This document shows, piece after piece, positions 1-13,828 of a stretch of DNA of 64,000 nucleotides. This DNA comes from Cyrtodaria siliqua (lineage: Eukaryota; Mollusca; Bivalvia; Adapedonta; Hiatellidae), in assembly GCA_037043455.1 (NCBI GenBank), contig JAWPHD010011215.1, positions 21,912 to 85,911 on the forward strand, in the 5' to 3' direction. Below the pieces are notes generated by a model. That model was not told where the DNA came from, made no database searches, and saw only the letters and a program-made list of their open reading frames with translations. The position numbers were made by a program, and so were the translations under genes. How positions within the stretch are numbered: position 1 is the stretch's first letter; each line of letters opens with the position of its first letter.

Positions 1-526
1 TGTTTACACATTATGTTAAGAGTTGACACATCATGTATAAGGTTTGGCATATCACGTATATGTGTTAACACATCATGTATAAATGTTGACACGTTATGTA
101 TAAGGTTTGGCATATCATGTATATGTGTTTACACATCATGTATAAATGTTGACATGTTATGTATAAGGTTTGGCATATCATGTATATGTGTTTACACATC
201 ATGTATAAATGTTGACACGTTATGTATAAGGGTTTACACATCAAGTATATGTGATAACCACATTATGACACATCGTGTATAAATGTTTACACATCATGTC
301 CTGGGCACGAAAATTCCACTCGTCCGCATGCAAGCAAATTTAGCTCGGATAGAGAGTGCTCATTGATGCAGGACGAGCAGAAATTCAGTAATTTTTGAAC
401 AATTTATCAATTTGACCATTCAAATATTACGTAGGACGAGTAACTCAGAAACAAATTTTGCTGCCCTTATGTCTGTGTTTACACATCATGTATAAGTGTT
501 TACGCATCATGTTTGTGTTTACACAC
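1..526. repeat. Minisatellite in NCAPG2 intron 14
   Basis: Units of about 63 bp built from variants of ACACATCATGTATAA fill 1-300 and return at 470-520. The stretch 300-470 is different sequence with GGACGAG motifs. The array begins at the exon 14 donor but, unlike the other arrays in this gene, contains no exon sequence. Confidence 0.85.
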
Positions 527-612
527 CTGCTCTGTGCTCTGTCCACCATCTGCATCTTCTCTCCGCTTGATGGCCAGTAGTATTGCCTTACACAACAGGG
601 ACATGTAGTTTA
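527..612 (-). CDS. NCAPG2: NCAPG2 exon 14 (last one in the window)
   Basis: 86 nt, phase 1 to 0, acceptor CATTTCAG|TA, donor GAGCAG|GTGTGT. It encodes NYMSLLCKAILLAIKRRED and an acidic tail, as expected for the linker after the first HEAT block. The intron beyond the donor turns straight into a minisatellite that runs to position 1. Confidence 0.85.
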
Positions 613-3600
613 CTGAAATGGACAAGTATCTTAATGAAAGCTCACTGAAATGTCAATTTTATCAGCTCTGGGTAAATCATTGGTTCTACAATTCAAACAT
701 ACATATGAATGTAGAGCGTCGAAAGGTTAACTAAAACTAGAAATGTGTCCATACGACATGGATTCCCCCACTATTGCTTCATATAATAAGGAAATTGTCT
801 TTCATCAATTTCATAATTTTTTTACATTCTAAGGAGCATAACAAGCTCGGAGAAGATTGGATAAGATTTCCCAAGTTAGAGTGAGGACAAAATTTATTTC
901 GTGAATTCTTACTTTGTAAGGGCACAACTCTGGAATTACTGAAGTGATGGGGACGATTATCGAACTTGGCTGAGCCACTGTGCCTATATACAATTTGACC
1001 AAGTCTGGAAAATATTTGTTAACAATTAATCCAAACAATATTAATTTTGTGTATTTGTATTATTATAAGGGGCATAACTCTGGAATTACTGGGCCAAAGG
1101 GGCTGATTATAAAAACTGGCCAAGAAATTGTGCCCATATACAATTTGACCAAGTTTGGAGAAGATTGGATAATATTTCCCAAGTGAGAGTGGACAAAATT
1201 TATTTTGTGAATTTTTACTTTATCAGGGCATAACTCTGGAACCAGGCTGAGCCATTGTGCCTATATACAATTTGACCAAGTCTTGAAAAGATTTGTTAAC
1301 AATTAATCCAAACAATATTAATTTTGTGAATATTTATTGTTCCAAGGGACATAACTCGGGAATTACCGGGCCAATGGGGCTGATTATAAAAATTGGCCAA
1401 GAAATTGTGCCCATATACAATTTGACCAAGTTTGGAGAAGATTTGATAAGAATTACCCAAATTTGAGTCTGGACAAAATTATAATCTGTATTATTATAAA
1501 GGGCACAACTCTGAAATTACTGAAGCAACAGGGTCGATTATCGAACTTGGCTGAGCTAATGTGCCTATATATAACTTTACCAAGTTTGGAAAAGATTTGT
1601 TATTAACAATTACCCAAGACTCCGGACAACGTTAATTTCATGAATGTTTACTATTCCAAGGGGCATAACTCTGGAAATACAGATGCAATTGGGGCTGATT
1701 ATCGAACTTTGCTGAGACATTGTGCCAATACATAATTGACCAAGTTTGCAGAAAACTGGATATTACCGGTAATGGAAAATTATCATGAATAAAAAGAAGC
1801 AATATGTGTTTTGGTTGAAAATATTTTAAATAATTGCTCCTGGATATGGTTTATTCTGTTGCATGAGAGAAGAACATAGAGATTGGACGTAAAGTTATTA
1901 GAGGACACCGTCACTGAAATATGATACCTTTATGGGTGTTGAAAAGAGGTATGAATTGTGGTCCAGTTTGGAGCGAAAGCCCAAAACAAAGTGCATTTCT
2001 AAACAGAAAAATGGACTAACTCATAATAGCCAATATACAGGCCTTCACGTACCTGCAAGCAAAATAATAGGTATAGAGTAGATCCACAAATTCCAAAAAA
2101 TGTAGGGGGGGTACAGATTTTCATTAAAAAAAAAAAAGTAGGGATATTAAAAGTGGGAATTGTTATACCTGTTTCCAAAAAATTAGCCATCAGACTGACA
2201 CAGATAAATAAAAAAAGCCGAACCCATGATCTCCGAATTCAGAGTCGACGGGGCCACTGCACCGCAGACAGAAATAAGTGGTGAATATCAAGACTGGGCC
2301 ACCACACCGCAGACAGAAATAAGTGGTGAATATCAAGAGAAAAAACAAGAACAAGAGGTCAATGACCTTGAAGCTCTACTGATTGATTTTGATTTCAGGA
2401 AGTAGTCGCTACAGACTTGTTTTTGAAAATCTATTTTTAACCGTGGCGGCCATCTTGAATTTCCGGCCGACCTGAAATTTTGCTAAGATCAATAAGACAT
2501 TAAGAGCAACATTCCTGTGAAGTTTCATGAAAATCCGTCAAGTAGTTTCAGAGAAGTAGTCGCTACAAGTTTTCATTATATAACTCTATGTAAACAAAAA
2601 TGGCCGCAGCCATGTTTAAAGTCAAATCAAAACGATTTTCGACAAGGACCAACATCATGTCATACTGATCATTTTAGAAAAAGTCCCATATCAATATCTC
2701 TTATTGTTTTGAAGAAGTAGTCGCTACAAACTTATTTATTTTAAATCTATTTTTAGCTGTGGCGGCCATCTTGAATTTCTGGCCGTCCTGAAATTTTTCT
2801 AGGATCAACTAGACATCAAGAGCAACATTCCTGTGAAGTTTCATGAACATCCGTCAAGTAGTTTCAGAGGAGTAGTCGCTACAAGTTTTTACTATATAAC
2901 TCTATGTAACCAAAGATGGCCACTGGCAGCCATGTTTAACGTCGAATCAAAATAATTTTCCACAAGGATCTACATCATGTCATGCTGATCATTTTAGAAA
3001 AAGTCCCATATCAATATCACTTATAGTTTTCAAGAAGTAGTCTCTACAAACTTATTTTTTAAAAATCTATTTTTAGCTGTGACGGCCATCTTGAATTTCT
3101 GGCAGATCTGAAATTTTGCTAGGATCAATTAGACATCAAGAGCAACATTCCTGTGAAGTTTCATGAACATCCGTCAAGTAGTTTCAGAGGAGTAGTCGCT
3201 ACAAGTTTTTACTATATAACTCTATGTAACCAAAGATGGCCACTGGCAGCCATGTTTAACGTCGAATCAAAATAATTTTCCACAAGGATCTACATCATGT
3301 CATGCTGATCATTTTAGAAAAAGTCCCATATCAATATCACTTATAGTTTTCAAGAAGTAGTCTCTACAAACTTATTTTTTAAAAATCTATTTTTAGCTGT
3401 GACGGCCATCTTGAATTTCTGGCAGATCTGAAATTTTGCTAGGATCAATTAGACATCAAGAGCAACATTCCTGTAAAGTTTCATGACAATCCGCCAAGTA
3501 GTTTCAGAGGAGTAGTCGCTACAAGTTTTTACTATATAACTCTATGTAAACAAAGATGGCCGCTGGCAGCCATGTTTAACGTTGAATCAAAACGATTTTT

Positions 3601-6600
3601 GACTAGGATCAACATCATGTAATGCTGATCATTTTAGAAAAGTCCCATATCAATATCACTTATAGTTTTCAAGGAGTAGTCGCTACAAACTTATTTTTTA
3701 AAAATCTATTTTTAGCTGTGACGGCCATCTTGAATTTCCGGCCGACCTGAAATTTTTCTAGGATCAATTAGACATCAAGAGCAACATTCCTGTAAAGTTT
3801 CATGACAATCCGCCAAGTAGTTTCAGAGAAGTAGTCGCTACAAGTTTTTACTATATAACTCTATGTAAACAAAGATGGCCGCTGGCAGCCATGTTTAACG
3901 TTGAATCAAAACGATTTTTGACTAGGATCAACATCATGTCATGCTGATCATTTTAGAAAAAGTCCCATATCAATATCACTTATAGTTTTCAAGAAGAAGT
4001 CGCTACAAACTTGTATTTTAAAACTCTATTTTTAGCTTTGGCGGCCATTTTGGATTTCACATCAACATGCATTTTTGCTAGGATCAACTAGACTTTATGG
4101 GCAACATTTCAGTAAAGTTTCATGAATATCCATCCAGTAGTTTCAGAGGAGAAGTCGCTACAAATAAAAGTTTACGGACAGACGGACAGACGGACGACAG
4201 ACGCTATGGTCATTTTCATTGAATATTAATTACTTTTATTATTTTATTTTTTCTTCATTTTTTCATTCTTCTGATTTCAAAAAGTAGGGAAAATAGGGTT
4301 GAAATCAAAAAAGTAGGAAAAATAGGGCCCACCTGAAAGCCTGAATATAGAAATATTGAAGTGTGTAGTGAGTGACACCTAGACTGGTCTAGTCATTAGA
4401 ACTTACCGGTGTCATTGATGGACATATGCTGCGGTGCATAACGGAAGAACTGCCTCGCTGCACCTGGGTTCTCCTGTATAAGGGCAATACATCGTTCTAA
4501 CTGCACCTCACCTGATAATGAATATGGGTCTAGAACATTATTTCAAAACTATGTTTATAATATTAATGATAATTGCAAAATTAACATGTTAAAAAATGTA
4601 TTGGTATCATACAGTGTGGTGTTCAGGTTCGAAAATTGCTTGCAATAATGTATGTATAGTATGCCATAGCAATGCATGTATCTTTGACTGCTGGTCATAA
4701 AAAGTGTTGCATTTTTGGTCGAAACCAATAAATATCATTTTAAAGATTAATGGATTCTTACAAGCTTTTAATGGGACAAATATACTTTTATGGCATAGCT
4801 GACCAACATCCACGACTCTTGAGGGTTAAAATACAGTAAATGTAACATGATATGCTAGGTACTAGAAAGGTGTTCCACAGAACACTTGTGTCGCCTGCCA
4901 TGTGCTTATTTCAGCAAGGGCTATTAACTAGAAAGTTTGAAGACAGAGTGCAAGTGTTTAATATAAATTATGAAGCAGATTTTTTTTCTTAATTGTTAAA
5001 GTTTTATGAACAAGAATTGTCACCAATAAGTGACAAATGACCCCCCGAAAATTTTGACTCATTTGACCTCTGACCTCCAAGTGTGACCTTGACCTCTGAG
5101 GTACGGACCTGATTCTTGCACATGACACACCTTTTCATTGTGGTTAACATTTGTGTGATGTTTTATGGAAAACCCTTCAGCTCTTTCAAAGTTATGGCCG
5201 AGACATGATTGTTTTGGAAGGAATTGTTTCAGACGGATGGACAGTTTGACTATTATATGTCTCCGTCAGGGGGCATAAATAGAGAAAATCATGTTAGTGC
5301 CTGATCATATCCAGTTTATCAGGTGAGGCTTTCAAACCTGATAAACTGGATACGATCAGATACTAACATTTAATTTACCTTTTTTCTCCATTTTTTTCCG
5401 TTTAAAAATACCCAGACGTCATCAAATATACCCTGACGTCATCAAAATCGGTGCACCTGACGGGATAGGAAAGTAACTGCCGAGATAGGAATAAGATTTT
5501 TATCTCAAGCACCCGGTTTCTCGCCTTATTTAATACAGATCGGCATGAGAAAAGGGCTTAACTCTGCACCGAATAATTGACATTAAATGAAAAACTGTAA
5601 AAAGTTTTATGATCATTGTGGTAAACAGAAACACGACACAACACTAAACAGGTACAGTACATACTGGCTGCATCAAGAGGTACAAAGCTGCCAAAGATGA
5701 GTTTCATAATTCTGCGGTTGACAGGGTCGGTATCCACCTCTAGTCTGGCCAGAAGATGCTCCATTGGCACCACACTCCAGTACTACAACGTGAAGAAGAG
5801 GTGAAGGTTATTCCAATAAAACATACACGGGACCCCAGGAAGGCACTTTTGAAATTGAACACACAACCATAGATGCAAAATTTACTTTAAAGAACCATAA
5901 TTTCAGAAAATAGGGTTTACACATAGATGTTTATTAAATTTCCTTCCTGGGGTCCCAGGTATGTTTTAATGGAATATCCCTGATAATATCCATTTCCTCT
6001 TGCATGCATCCGTCTTTATTTGTAATTTATTATGTTGTCACTGTCCATAAACCCCTATATCGGCTTGCACAGATATTGCTTTTATGGCATAACAAGAATT
6101 ATTATTCTTAAGAATTAAAACACATAGTAGACACAAGCTCTCTCACTATCTTTATTAGTTCAAACATATTTATTTTACATTGATTGCGAAACAAGTTCTT
6201 GCAACTTAGATTAATCACTCTCGATGGCTTCCTGGGTAGAACCAGTACTAAGCAATGTGGATTAATTATCTTGCTCAAGGATAAAAAACGTGTCCGTGGC
6301 GAGGATCGAACCCACGACCTCTCAATCTGGAGTTTGGCGCTCTACCACTGGACCATGCACTTCACCATCTTTATACATACAGGTAGCAATTGAATTGTTG
6401 TTTAATGGTTCATCAACACAAAGCAAAGGTTATTTTGAGCAGCCTAAGAGAGTAGAATTCGTGAACTCTGTCATACTCTATCAAAAAGATTCACATGGTC
6501 TTTAACTAGCTCTGAGGATCGACTCCGATACAACGGACTGCCGTGTTTGCGTCCCCCATCCGACAAATGAGGCTAGGACTCACCTAAGAACAAACCCATC

Positions 6601-9600
6601 CAGTGACGCCAGCGAGGCTCCAACCCGTGATCTCCGTATTTAGAGTCCAACGTTTTATCCACTGGGTCAACGCGGCCCCACTATATATATAACATGTAGA
6701 CAGTTACCTTAATAGTCCGGAGACTCTTCACTTTAATGAGCAGTTCCAACATGGCAATCCTCACTCTCTCCGACACGTCGTGGAAGGAATTCCTGATCTC
6801 CGGCAACACCGGCTTCAAAAACAGGTGACACAGGTGGTTGTCTAGCAACAAGGTGATACCCTGAAACATTGACATATAAATATAGGTGGTTGTCTAGCAA
6901 CAAGGTGATACCCTGAAACATTGACATATAAATATAGGTGGTTGTCTAGCAACAAGGTGATACCCTGAAACACTGACATATAAATATAGGTGGTTGTCTA
7001 GCAACAAGGTGATACCCTGAAACATTGACATATAAATATAGGTGTTTGTCTATCAACAAGGTGATACCCTGAAATGTTGAGATATAAATATTTAGGAGTA
7101 TATAAATATAGGTGTTCGTCTATCAACAAGGTGATACCCTGAAATGTTGAGATATAAATATTTAGGAGTATATAAATATAGGTGTTTGTCTATCAACAAG
7201 GTGATACCCTGAAATGTTGAGTAGATAAATATATAGGAATATATAAATATAGGTGGTTGTCTAGCAGCAAGGTGATACCCTGAAATGTTGGGTATCTGAA
7301 TACATATGTGGCTGCCAAGCAACAAAATGATACCCTGACACACTGAGTAGATGAATACACGTAGATGGTTGACAACAAGGCAATACTCAGAACCATTGAG
7401 AAAATGGATACATATGTAGGTGGTTGCCTAGCAACAAGGCGATGCCCTGAAACATTGAGTATATGGAAACATGTAGGTGGTTGTCTAGCAACAAGCTGAT
7501 GACCAGAAACATTGAGTATATTTGACATTGAGTATATTTGACATTGAGTATATCTGATAAATATGGGTGGTTATCAAGCAATGGTTCAGGGTGCTCCGGT
7601 TGGAATCGGTTGGAATATTTGCATACACCTGCTAAAACTCTAACTTATATTATCCCCATTTCTTAAAAATCCTCCACTTTTGACTGGTTAAGAGCTATGG
7701 TGTACCAGAGTATATTACCTACTGGCAACCGGTAATAAGAAAGCTGACATAATGATGTTTAAGAATTTCAAACAAGGTGACAGATTTTATACATATGCAT
7801 GAAGTAGGAGATGTTAGTTCTATCAGGGCGTACAGACTGTTGTTGTTTTTTTTCTTTTTTTTCTAATATGTGTCCAGTCGCGAAAAATGGACACATCTAC
7901 AAATCCATCAATTCAACAAAAAATTATTAAAACTCATATAAAACTTGCAATCTTTATCAGTTACATTTTTGTTGAACACCCTGACCTCTTCTCCTACTGA
8001 CCTTGACCTGTTCCTACAGAATTGATAACATTCTCCCTGACCTTGATTAAACTCTCTTTGACTTCAGTTACAACTGATCTTGATTATACTATTCTTGACC
8101 TCTATTCTTTTGACCTTGATTACACTCTCCCTGACCTTTGCTCCTACTGACTATGATTACACTCTTCCTGACCTCTCCTTATACTGACATTGATTACACT
8201 CTCCTTGACCTTTGCTTCTATTGACCTTGATTACACCATCCCTGTCCTGTCCCTACTGACCTTGATAACACTGTCCATGACCTCTGTCCATACTGACCTT
8301 GATTACACTCTCTCTGACCTCTGCTCCTACAGACCTTGATTACGTTCTCCCTGACCTCTGCTCCTACTGACCTTGATTACTGATTACACTCTCCCTGACC
8401 TCTGCTCCTACAGACCTTGATTATGTTCTCCCTGATCTCTGCTCCTACTGACCTTGATTACTGATTAGACTGCCTGACCTCTGCTCCTACATACCTTGAT
8501 TACACTCTCCCTGACCTCTACTCCTACTGACCTTGATAACACATGTTTGACCACTGCCCTTAGTGACCTTGATTACACTCTACCTGATCTCTGCTTCTAC
8601 AGACCTTGATTACACTCTCCTTGACCTCTACTCCTACATACCTTGATTACTCTCCCTGACCTCTAGTCATACAGACTTTGATTACACTCTCCCTGACCTC
8701 TGCTCCTACTGACCTTGATTACACTCTCCCTGATCTCTGCTCTTACTGACCTTGATAACACATGTTTGACCACTGCCCTTAGTGACCTTGATTACACTCT
8801 ACCTGACCTCTGTTCCTAAAGACCTTGATTACTCTCCCTGACCTCTGCTCCTACTGACCTTGATTACACTCTCCCTGACCTCTGCTCCTACTGACCTTGA
8901 TAACACATGTTTGACCACTGCCCTTAGTGACCTTGATTACACTCTACCTAACCTCTGCTCCTACAGACCTTGATTACACTCTCCCTGACCTCTGCTCCTA
9001 CTGACCTTGATTACACTCTCCCTGACCTCTGCTCCTACAGATCTTGATTACACTCTCCCTGACATCTGCTCCTACAGACCTTGATTACTCTCCCCGACCT
9101 CTACTCCTACAGACCTTGATTACACACTCCCTGACCTCTGCTCCTACTGACCTTGATTACACACTCCCTGACCTCTACTCCTACTGACCTTGATTACACT
9201 CTCCCTGACCTCTACTCCTACAGACCTTGATTACACTCTCCCTGACCTCTACTCCTACAGACCTTGATTACACTCACCCTGACCCCTACTGACCTTGATT
9301 ACTCTCCCTGACCTCTGCTTCTACTGACCTTGATCACACTCTCTCTGACCTCTGCTCCTACTGACCATGATTACACTCTCCCTACCTTTTCTCCTACTGA
9401 CCTTGATTACACTCTCCCTGACCTCTGCAGAGGAGGCATCACAGCGCAGATCCTGTATCAGCTTCACAGTCAGATTCTTCAGCGTGTCGTGCGGTATCAC
9501 CTCCCAGCAGACCTTCATCACACGGAAAACTCCCATCACAGATATACTCCGAATATTCGGGAATGGGTCGCATAACAATTCCTGTATGGTAAAACAGTCT

Positions 9601-12600
9601 CTTATGTATCAGTCACAGATATTCTGCGGATGTTCGGGAATGAATTGTATAACAATTCTTGTACGGTAAAACATTCACTTATGTATGTGGAAAAGTTTGT
9701 TGATATTCCAAGAAGGTCAAAAATTCCAGTCGGGTCAAACATTCACTACCATAGTCGCAGACATACTCAAAATGTTAGGGAAGGTGTAATTAAAGAAATT
9801 ATCAAACTTTGTGATACACATGCTGCTGCTGGTCAATGTAACAAATGAAATTTTGTATAATATTTTAAAATATTAAATTACTTCATATTGAATAAATATT
9901 TTCGAACATGTTAGAATTAAGTACTTTGCCATCAGAAATGCAGACGTCTGATTTATTTAGTGTTCACTGGGGATTTGGTGGCCCAGTGCGTTAAAGCCTT
10001 ATGGGGCACCACTGAGCTTCAACAGTGCGTTGTAGCAGAAAACTCTTTTCCTTAGCATCGTCCATTGGACTGGGACGTAATCTGGGCGGTCCTGTGTATT
10101 GGAGTCTATTCTATAAGCATGTTAAAGAACCACAGGAATCTGTTAGTAAGAGTAGGACAAATTCCCGGATTTCTATGTATCCCTCTCCAGAGTGTTTTTT
10201 TGGCTGTTTCTATAGCCGTTATTTGATATATTCCCAACGCCAAAACATTCCCCACACACTCCCAATTTTATGAAAAATCACGCTAAAATTTGCAATTGTT
10301 ACGGTATGGGCTATGTTCCCAAAGTGTAGAAAAAAACACTGATCTCTCTGGTGAAGCTCTTAATAACCTATAAAATGTTTTCATGAGCCATTAAATAACT
10401 TCGAATTATATCTTAAATAATAATCCAAGATAAATGATAATCACAAAATAAGAGAAGCAATATTACACTACTGTTGATCCACAATACCTGAATGAGGTCA
10501 AACTGTTTCTGAAGCAGACTGTCCGTGTCGTGGACATTCAGTTCCTGATTCTGTAGAGGAAACACATCGAAGAAGAGAACAGCGGTGTAAGCTCGCACCT
10601 GGCTGTTTGCTACCTGTAAAAATTCAAATGTTTATCTCTTACAATTCTTGTATGTTCCAAATAATTATACACTAAGTTGGTGTTTTGTTTTTTACGATTT
10701 TATTAACATTTTTAGGTAAAACAACAATAGACGAACAAGGGATGCAATTTCAGTATAAACTCAAGCCTGTAGCCAGCCCTGAAATTTAATTAAGGCAAAT
10801 CCCTTTCTGTGGAAGTCCGGTGGTATACACCCCACCCACTCTGAATTTTGTGATTTATTCATGCAATTTCCTGCATTTTAGTGCATTTCCCTGACAAAAT
10901 TTCAGTTCTTTATTCATACAATTTCCTGCGTTTTAGTGCATTTCCCTGACAAGATTTCAGTTGTAAGCAGGACGTGTGTCAATACTTGATGTAAATTATG
11001 TACATACCCAAAATTCTACCAAGGCAACTAACTGCCTCTGTGTGCCTCAGCTACGGCTCGTGAGAATTCAAGTATGAGAGAATAGAAGGAGTTGAGGGTA
11101 AAAGCTTTGCGACAGACAAACAAGGGCAATAACTATGTGTTAATCATCAGAGCAAGGGAGATATAGCGGGAACAGTGTATTAGGTAGAAGATTTGGGTGT
11201 GCAAATATGCAAAAGAAGTACATTTTAGATAAACTGTCTTCAATAAATGTATTCCAAACATAATAATTTTGAGAAAGTTAGAGGGGGAAATAATGTTAAG
11301 CAAAAAACAGAGGGGGAAAAAGTTGTCTGTTTTGATAGGGGAAGGGGCCGATATGAAGGAAAAAAGCCGTGCAGACCAGAACGTCGTGACATTATGCATA
11401 TCCCCACTTTACAGTTGTTTAATTTCATTTTCTTTGTAAGAGAAGTACAATCATGCTTTGTGAAAGAAAGACTGCCAGAAAGCACAAAGAGTCAAAATAA
11501 TTTTATTAACAAATTGACTGAAAGTTCAAGGTCATATGACTAACTCTTATGTCACATAAAGCACAATATATCATTAACAACCTACCTTAAGTGTTCTCTG
11601 CGTACATAGGTTTATGCATTCAAGTCAGTCTCATCTACACCACACATTTATAAATGCATAGTTTCCATGACAACATACATTTTATCCTTAACAACGTGCC
11701 TTTAGAGACCTCCACATGATGGATTCATATACGATACAGCATCTAATCTATATCCCAGATAAACAAATACATAGGTTCCATGACAACACAATTATATCCT
11801 TAACACGTACCCTTAGTGACCTCCACATGATGGGTTCATACAGCCAACACAGCATCTCATCTACACCTCACATTAACAAACATACAGTTTCCATGACAAC
11901 ACATAAAGTATCCATAACAACGTACCCTTAGTGATCTCCACATGATGGGTTCATACAGCCGACACAGCATCTCATCCACACCTCTTTGTTTCTTCTGCTT
12001 ATGAAAGTAGCCCAGCAACTACAAGCACAAAGTCATTAAATGGAGGATCTTACATGAGAGACTGTTTAATATTGAATTTATTAAATGAGTTGGATATAAT
12101 GATATGACGTGAGGCTGTACCAAGCATCATATCATATTTATCCAAAGATTTAAATAAATTCAATATATGTTTAATATTGAATTTATTTAAATCGTTCGAA
12201 AAAAATTATACAATGCTCAGTACTTATTAAACGAGTTGGATATATTGATATGACGTGAGGCTGTACTGGGCATCATATAATTTTTTTCGAACAATTTAAA
12301 TAAATTCAATATTAAATAGGCACGAATGTGAGATTCTATTTTTCACGTAACTCAAAAAAAGCCTCATAAAGAACTTTTTATTTATCATAGCTCCCTTGTA
12401 CCTTCCTATATAATGTTGTTGCTGGTTTTTTTCCGCCGATTTCGGTAATCCGGTATTTGAAACGGTTACGGAAATCGACGAAGCAATTCCAATGCACACC
12501 AAGCTGAGTGGATAGGACTGAACATTCAGCCTTCATTTGCATATTTATTTCAATAGTGGAATTTGATAAAAACAAAATGCAAAATTCAGTCAATGAATTG

Positions 12601-13793
12601 TAAAAATGTAGGTCAAGGTCATGTAAGGTACCGAGATGTACTATTCGTGAGGCCACTATCATGACTATGACCCAAGTTTGGTTGATAATCCATGAAGTTA
12701 AGAAGAAACTATAGGAAACACAACACTAAACATTTTCTTTTTTTTTATAAAATTATCTTTTTTAATGTTCTATTTTGTGTGTATAAAATATCCTAACAAT
12801 GAACAAAAACAAGGAGTAAACAGTGGGCTGTTACCTTCACAGGGCAACATTATATATATACTCCAACCAGTTTAATTTCCGATAAAGTTTGAATACAAAT
12901 TAATTACAAGAAATCCGTGGATTCACATGTCTCACCTAACGGGGGCTGGACTTGAAAATAAAAAGGTCAATGATGCTTAAATGAAAGTTTGTAAACATTT
13001 TAGTAACTAAAAACAATCGAGTTTGCCGTTTGCTGAGATGACATTTAAGTGCATTTGTTTAAAAACAAAATGCCATTCTATTAAAAACAAGAGGCCCAAG
13101 AGGGCCTGTGGATGCTCTACTGATTAAAACGGCTCTTATATCAAGGATTGTCAGCATAAAATTCCCATCAGTAGTTTTTTTAAAACATTGCAAAAACAAC
13201 AGGGATAGCATGGCCTTAGATCGCTCACCTGGTAATCATGGGCAATAATTAACACTCTGGTAAAGATCAGATAAAAATGAAGTAACTACAGTACAGATTT
13301 AACAAAGGAAAATACAATATAGCATTTTTCAATGAATCAAGGGCCATAACCTGTCGTTACTAACTAGATCTAGCTGGTTTTCGAACTTGTCCAAAATTTC
13401 ATTGATATACCATGCTTTGCACAACTAGACATCATACTGTCAGGCTTCCTGCCAAATTTTGTAGAAATCCGTCAGAAATCCGTCATAAATCAGCAAACTG
13501 GAACAAAAGCGCGATATGCACAACTAGACATCTTACCGATGCTTCCTGCCAAGTTTCGTCGAAATCCAACAAGCCGTTTTGGAGGAGTAGCGCCGACAAG
13601 AAATTTAAAAAAAAAATGTCAAGGGGCCGTAACTCCATCAAAAATCAACGAACCGGAAAAAACATTTAATAGGCACAGCAATGCTTCCTGCTAACACGGC
13701 GTTAACACAAAAAAAAATTAAAAAAAATAATAAAAATAAGAAAATAAAAAATTTAAAAAAAAATATATATATATATGAAAATACATAACGGTA

Positions 13794-13828
<35 letters not shown>

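Noticed and set aside
6290..6365. Functional tRNA gene on the minus strand
   Set aside because: A- and B-box-like strings exist but stem pairing is poor and a SINE body follows.
9321..9420. Extension of NCAPG2 exon 10 through the open frame into the 37-bp array
   Set aside because: The family alignment passes directly from EVRESVIK to GITLLLDN, so the first donor at 9,402 is the real one.
11247..11543. 98-codon plus-strand frame with basic composition
   Set aside because: Inside intron 8, overlapped by frames on the other strand, no recognisable feature.
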